DNA of 64,000 nt from Clostridium cibarium. Lineage in GTDB: Bacteria > Bacillota > Clostridia > Clostridiales > Clostridiaceae. Position numbers and translations under genes: made by a program. Location: the NCBI RefSeq assembly GCF_014836335.1, contig NZ_JACSRA010000018.1:23995-87994 (forward strand), written 5' to 3'. Positions within the stretch are counted from its first letter, which is position 1; each line of letters opens with the position of its first letter. Below the pieces are notes generated by a model. That model did no database searches. It was given only the letters and a program-made list of their open reading frames with translations, and had not been told where the DNA came from. Shown here piece after piece: positions 62,961-64,000 of the stretch.

Positions 62961-63716
62961 CTAGTTCATGTAATAAACAATATCCTTTTTTGACATTATT
63001 TTATTTATGATAATTAAATTTATTATAATCAAAATCCCTAAATACAAATATGATATACCAAAACCAAAACTAACAAAATAGTGTTTTGATAATATTCCAT
63101 GATTAATTGGAAGAAATATATCTATATTCAATGCAGCTCCAAACATTATGGATAAATAAGCATAAATCACAATCATAATAAAAGCTAATGAATGATTTTT
63201 ATGTATTAATAAAATAATATAATATGTTGTTGCTATAAAATAACTCGATATAGTTAGTATTAAAAATATATTCAATATATTGAGTATATCTACTGATGAT
63301 ATGCTTTTGTTTAAAATAATCATACCCATCATTTCTATAACAAACCCAAAGAAGTAATAAATTATACATGTTAAAAATATACTTATTTGCATATAACTAT
63401 TCCATTTTGTCTTACTTCCTATTCTTCCAATAGTGTAAGTATTTCTCATGCTGAATTCTTTAAATATGTAATCTCCTACAATATAAAGTAAATAAAATTG
63501 ATATATACTCCAAATAAATACTTCACCTGTATTATCAGATAGATTTATTGGTCCATAAAACATTATTTTTATACATTGTAGCGAATTTGATTCATTATAT
63601 AAATTATCTATTTTAAAAATTAAAATAAATATAAATATAGAAAATATCCAAATATATTTTCTAAAAGAAAATATAGCATTTAAGTTGCTATTTAGTATCC
63701 TAAAACTTTTACTCAT
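62961..63716 (-). CDS. ABC-2 type permease subunit
   Basis: A 251-residue protein with six hydrophobic helices and a topology like lantibiotic-immunity permeases (LanE/LanG). KYIWIFSIFIFILIFKIDNL opens the first helix. Starts with ATGA overlap with the preceding gene. Confidence 0.7.
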   Translation of the reverse strand: MSKSFRILNSNLNAIFSFRKYIWIFSIFIFILIFKIDNLYNESNSLQCIKIMFYGPINLSDNTGEVFIWSIYQFYLLYIVGDYIFKEFSMRNTYTIGRIGSKTKWNSYMQISIFLTCIIYYFFGFVIEMMGMIILNKSISSVDILNILNIFLILTISSYFIATTYYIILLIHKNHSLAFIMIVIYAYLSIMFGAALNIDIFLPINHGILSKHYFVSFGFGISYLYLGILIIINLIIINKIMSKKDIVYYMN

Positions 63717-64000
63717 GATACTTCCTCAAATTTATAATCAGTTCTTTTGGTCAAAATAGCACCTATAATATATAAAACTAAGATTAGGATTAACCAATAT
63801 AATAATCTATACAAAATATAATATCCACTTTTCAGTTGATCATATGAAGATGTTATAAAAAAGATATTATAACTAAATAATAATTTACCTATAACTCCCT
63901 GAGACGAATCAATAAACATATTAGCTGATATAATTATTACTTCTAGGATAAATGTAATAGAACGATTTTTAATATATGTATTTATAACTAAAAATAATAC
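63713..64000 (-). CDS. ABC-2 type permease, 5' end outside the window
   Basis: The frame is open from base 64000 to the stop at 63713 (95 codons), so the start is missing. Visible are hydrophobic segments (VLFLVINTYIKNRSI, FILEVIIISAN, LLYWLILILVLYIIGAIL) and a short polar tail. It overlaps the next gene by 4 bases. Probably the second permease of the exporter. Confidence 0.6.
   Translation of the reverse strand, partial: VLFLVINTYIKNRSITFILEVIIISANMFIDSSQGVIGKLLFSYNIFFITSSYDQLKSGYYILYRLLYWLILILVLYIIGAILTKRTDYKFEEVS

Overview
The window is very AT-rich (roughly 70 percent or more A+T by eye) and low-GC Gram-positive in style: strong AGGAGG-type ribosome binding sites, frequent TTG and GTG starts, many rho-independent terminators, and secreted proteins with Gram-positive signal peptides. 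Family content (DUF438/hemerythrin/PAS protein, CBM21-type secreted proteins, clostridial type I-B CRISPR repeat, YvrJ/DUF1659/DUF2922 proteins, LXG-type toxin locus) points to Clostridium sensu stricto or a close relative. I saw no rRNA or tRNA gene. The window is almost all accessory genome.

Layout. 1-2.7 kb: the end of a polysaccharide deacetylase gene and a thiamine-diphosphate 2-oxoacid decarboxylase. 2.8-24 kb: a patchwork of small secreted or membrane proteins (two CBM21-type proteins, a permuted papain-like hydrolase with a membrane-anchored partner, a lipase, a sugar-binding protein, a double-glycine bacteriocin) mixed with many gene remnants. Two related loci carry near-identical small secreted peptides (4333 and 18346); the first sits beside a TPR-like gene. 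24.7-36.4 kb: a defence-type island with a SIR2-STAND (Avs5-like) protein flanked by 52-bp direct repeats, a DUF262 plus HEPN pair, and a CAAX-protease locus bracketed by two inverted copies of a ~150-nt structured element. 36.6-51.5 kb: a complete type I-B CRISPR-Cas locus, with 85 repeats by my count, a leader promoter, cas2-cas1-cas4-cas3-cas5-cas7-cas8-cas6 on the minus strand, and a WYL regulator upstream.

51.6-62.2 kb: a module made of a small sigma-70-like factor, an RHH-like protein, a tiny membrane protein, YvrJ, DUF1659 and DUF2922. Between its genes lie a T7SS/LXG-type polymorphic toxin with partner proteins and stacked immunity genes, and an 1121-residue metallophosphoesterase with a C-terminal zinc ribbon. 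62.2-64 kb: a bacteriocin-immunity-like ABC exporter, cut by the window edge.

The most unusual signal is that the sigma/YvrJ/DUF1659/DUF2922 module is not single. Eroded derivatives occur at about 5.3, 8.6-9.3, 17.9-18.2, 19.9-20.1 and 23.0 kb. One is a compressed version in which promoter, attenuator hairpin, RHH-like gene, YvrJ, DUF1659, DUF2922 and terminator are fused by deletions at short direct repeats. The module behaves like a repeatedly duplicated platform that carries conflict and signalling cargo. This is inference; the repeats and scars are visible in the sequence.
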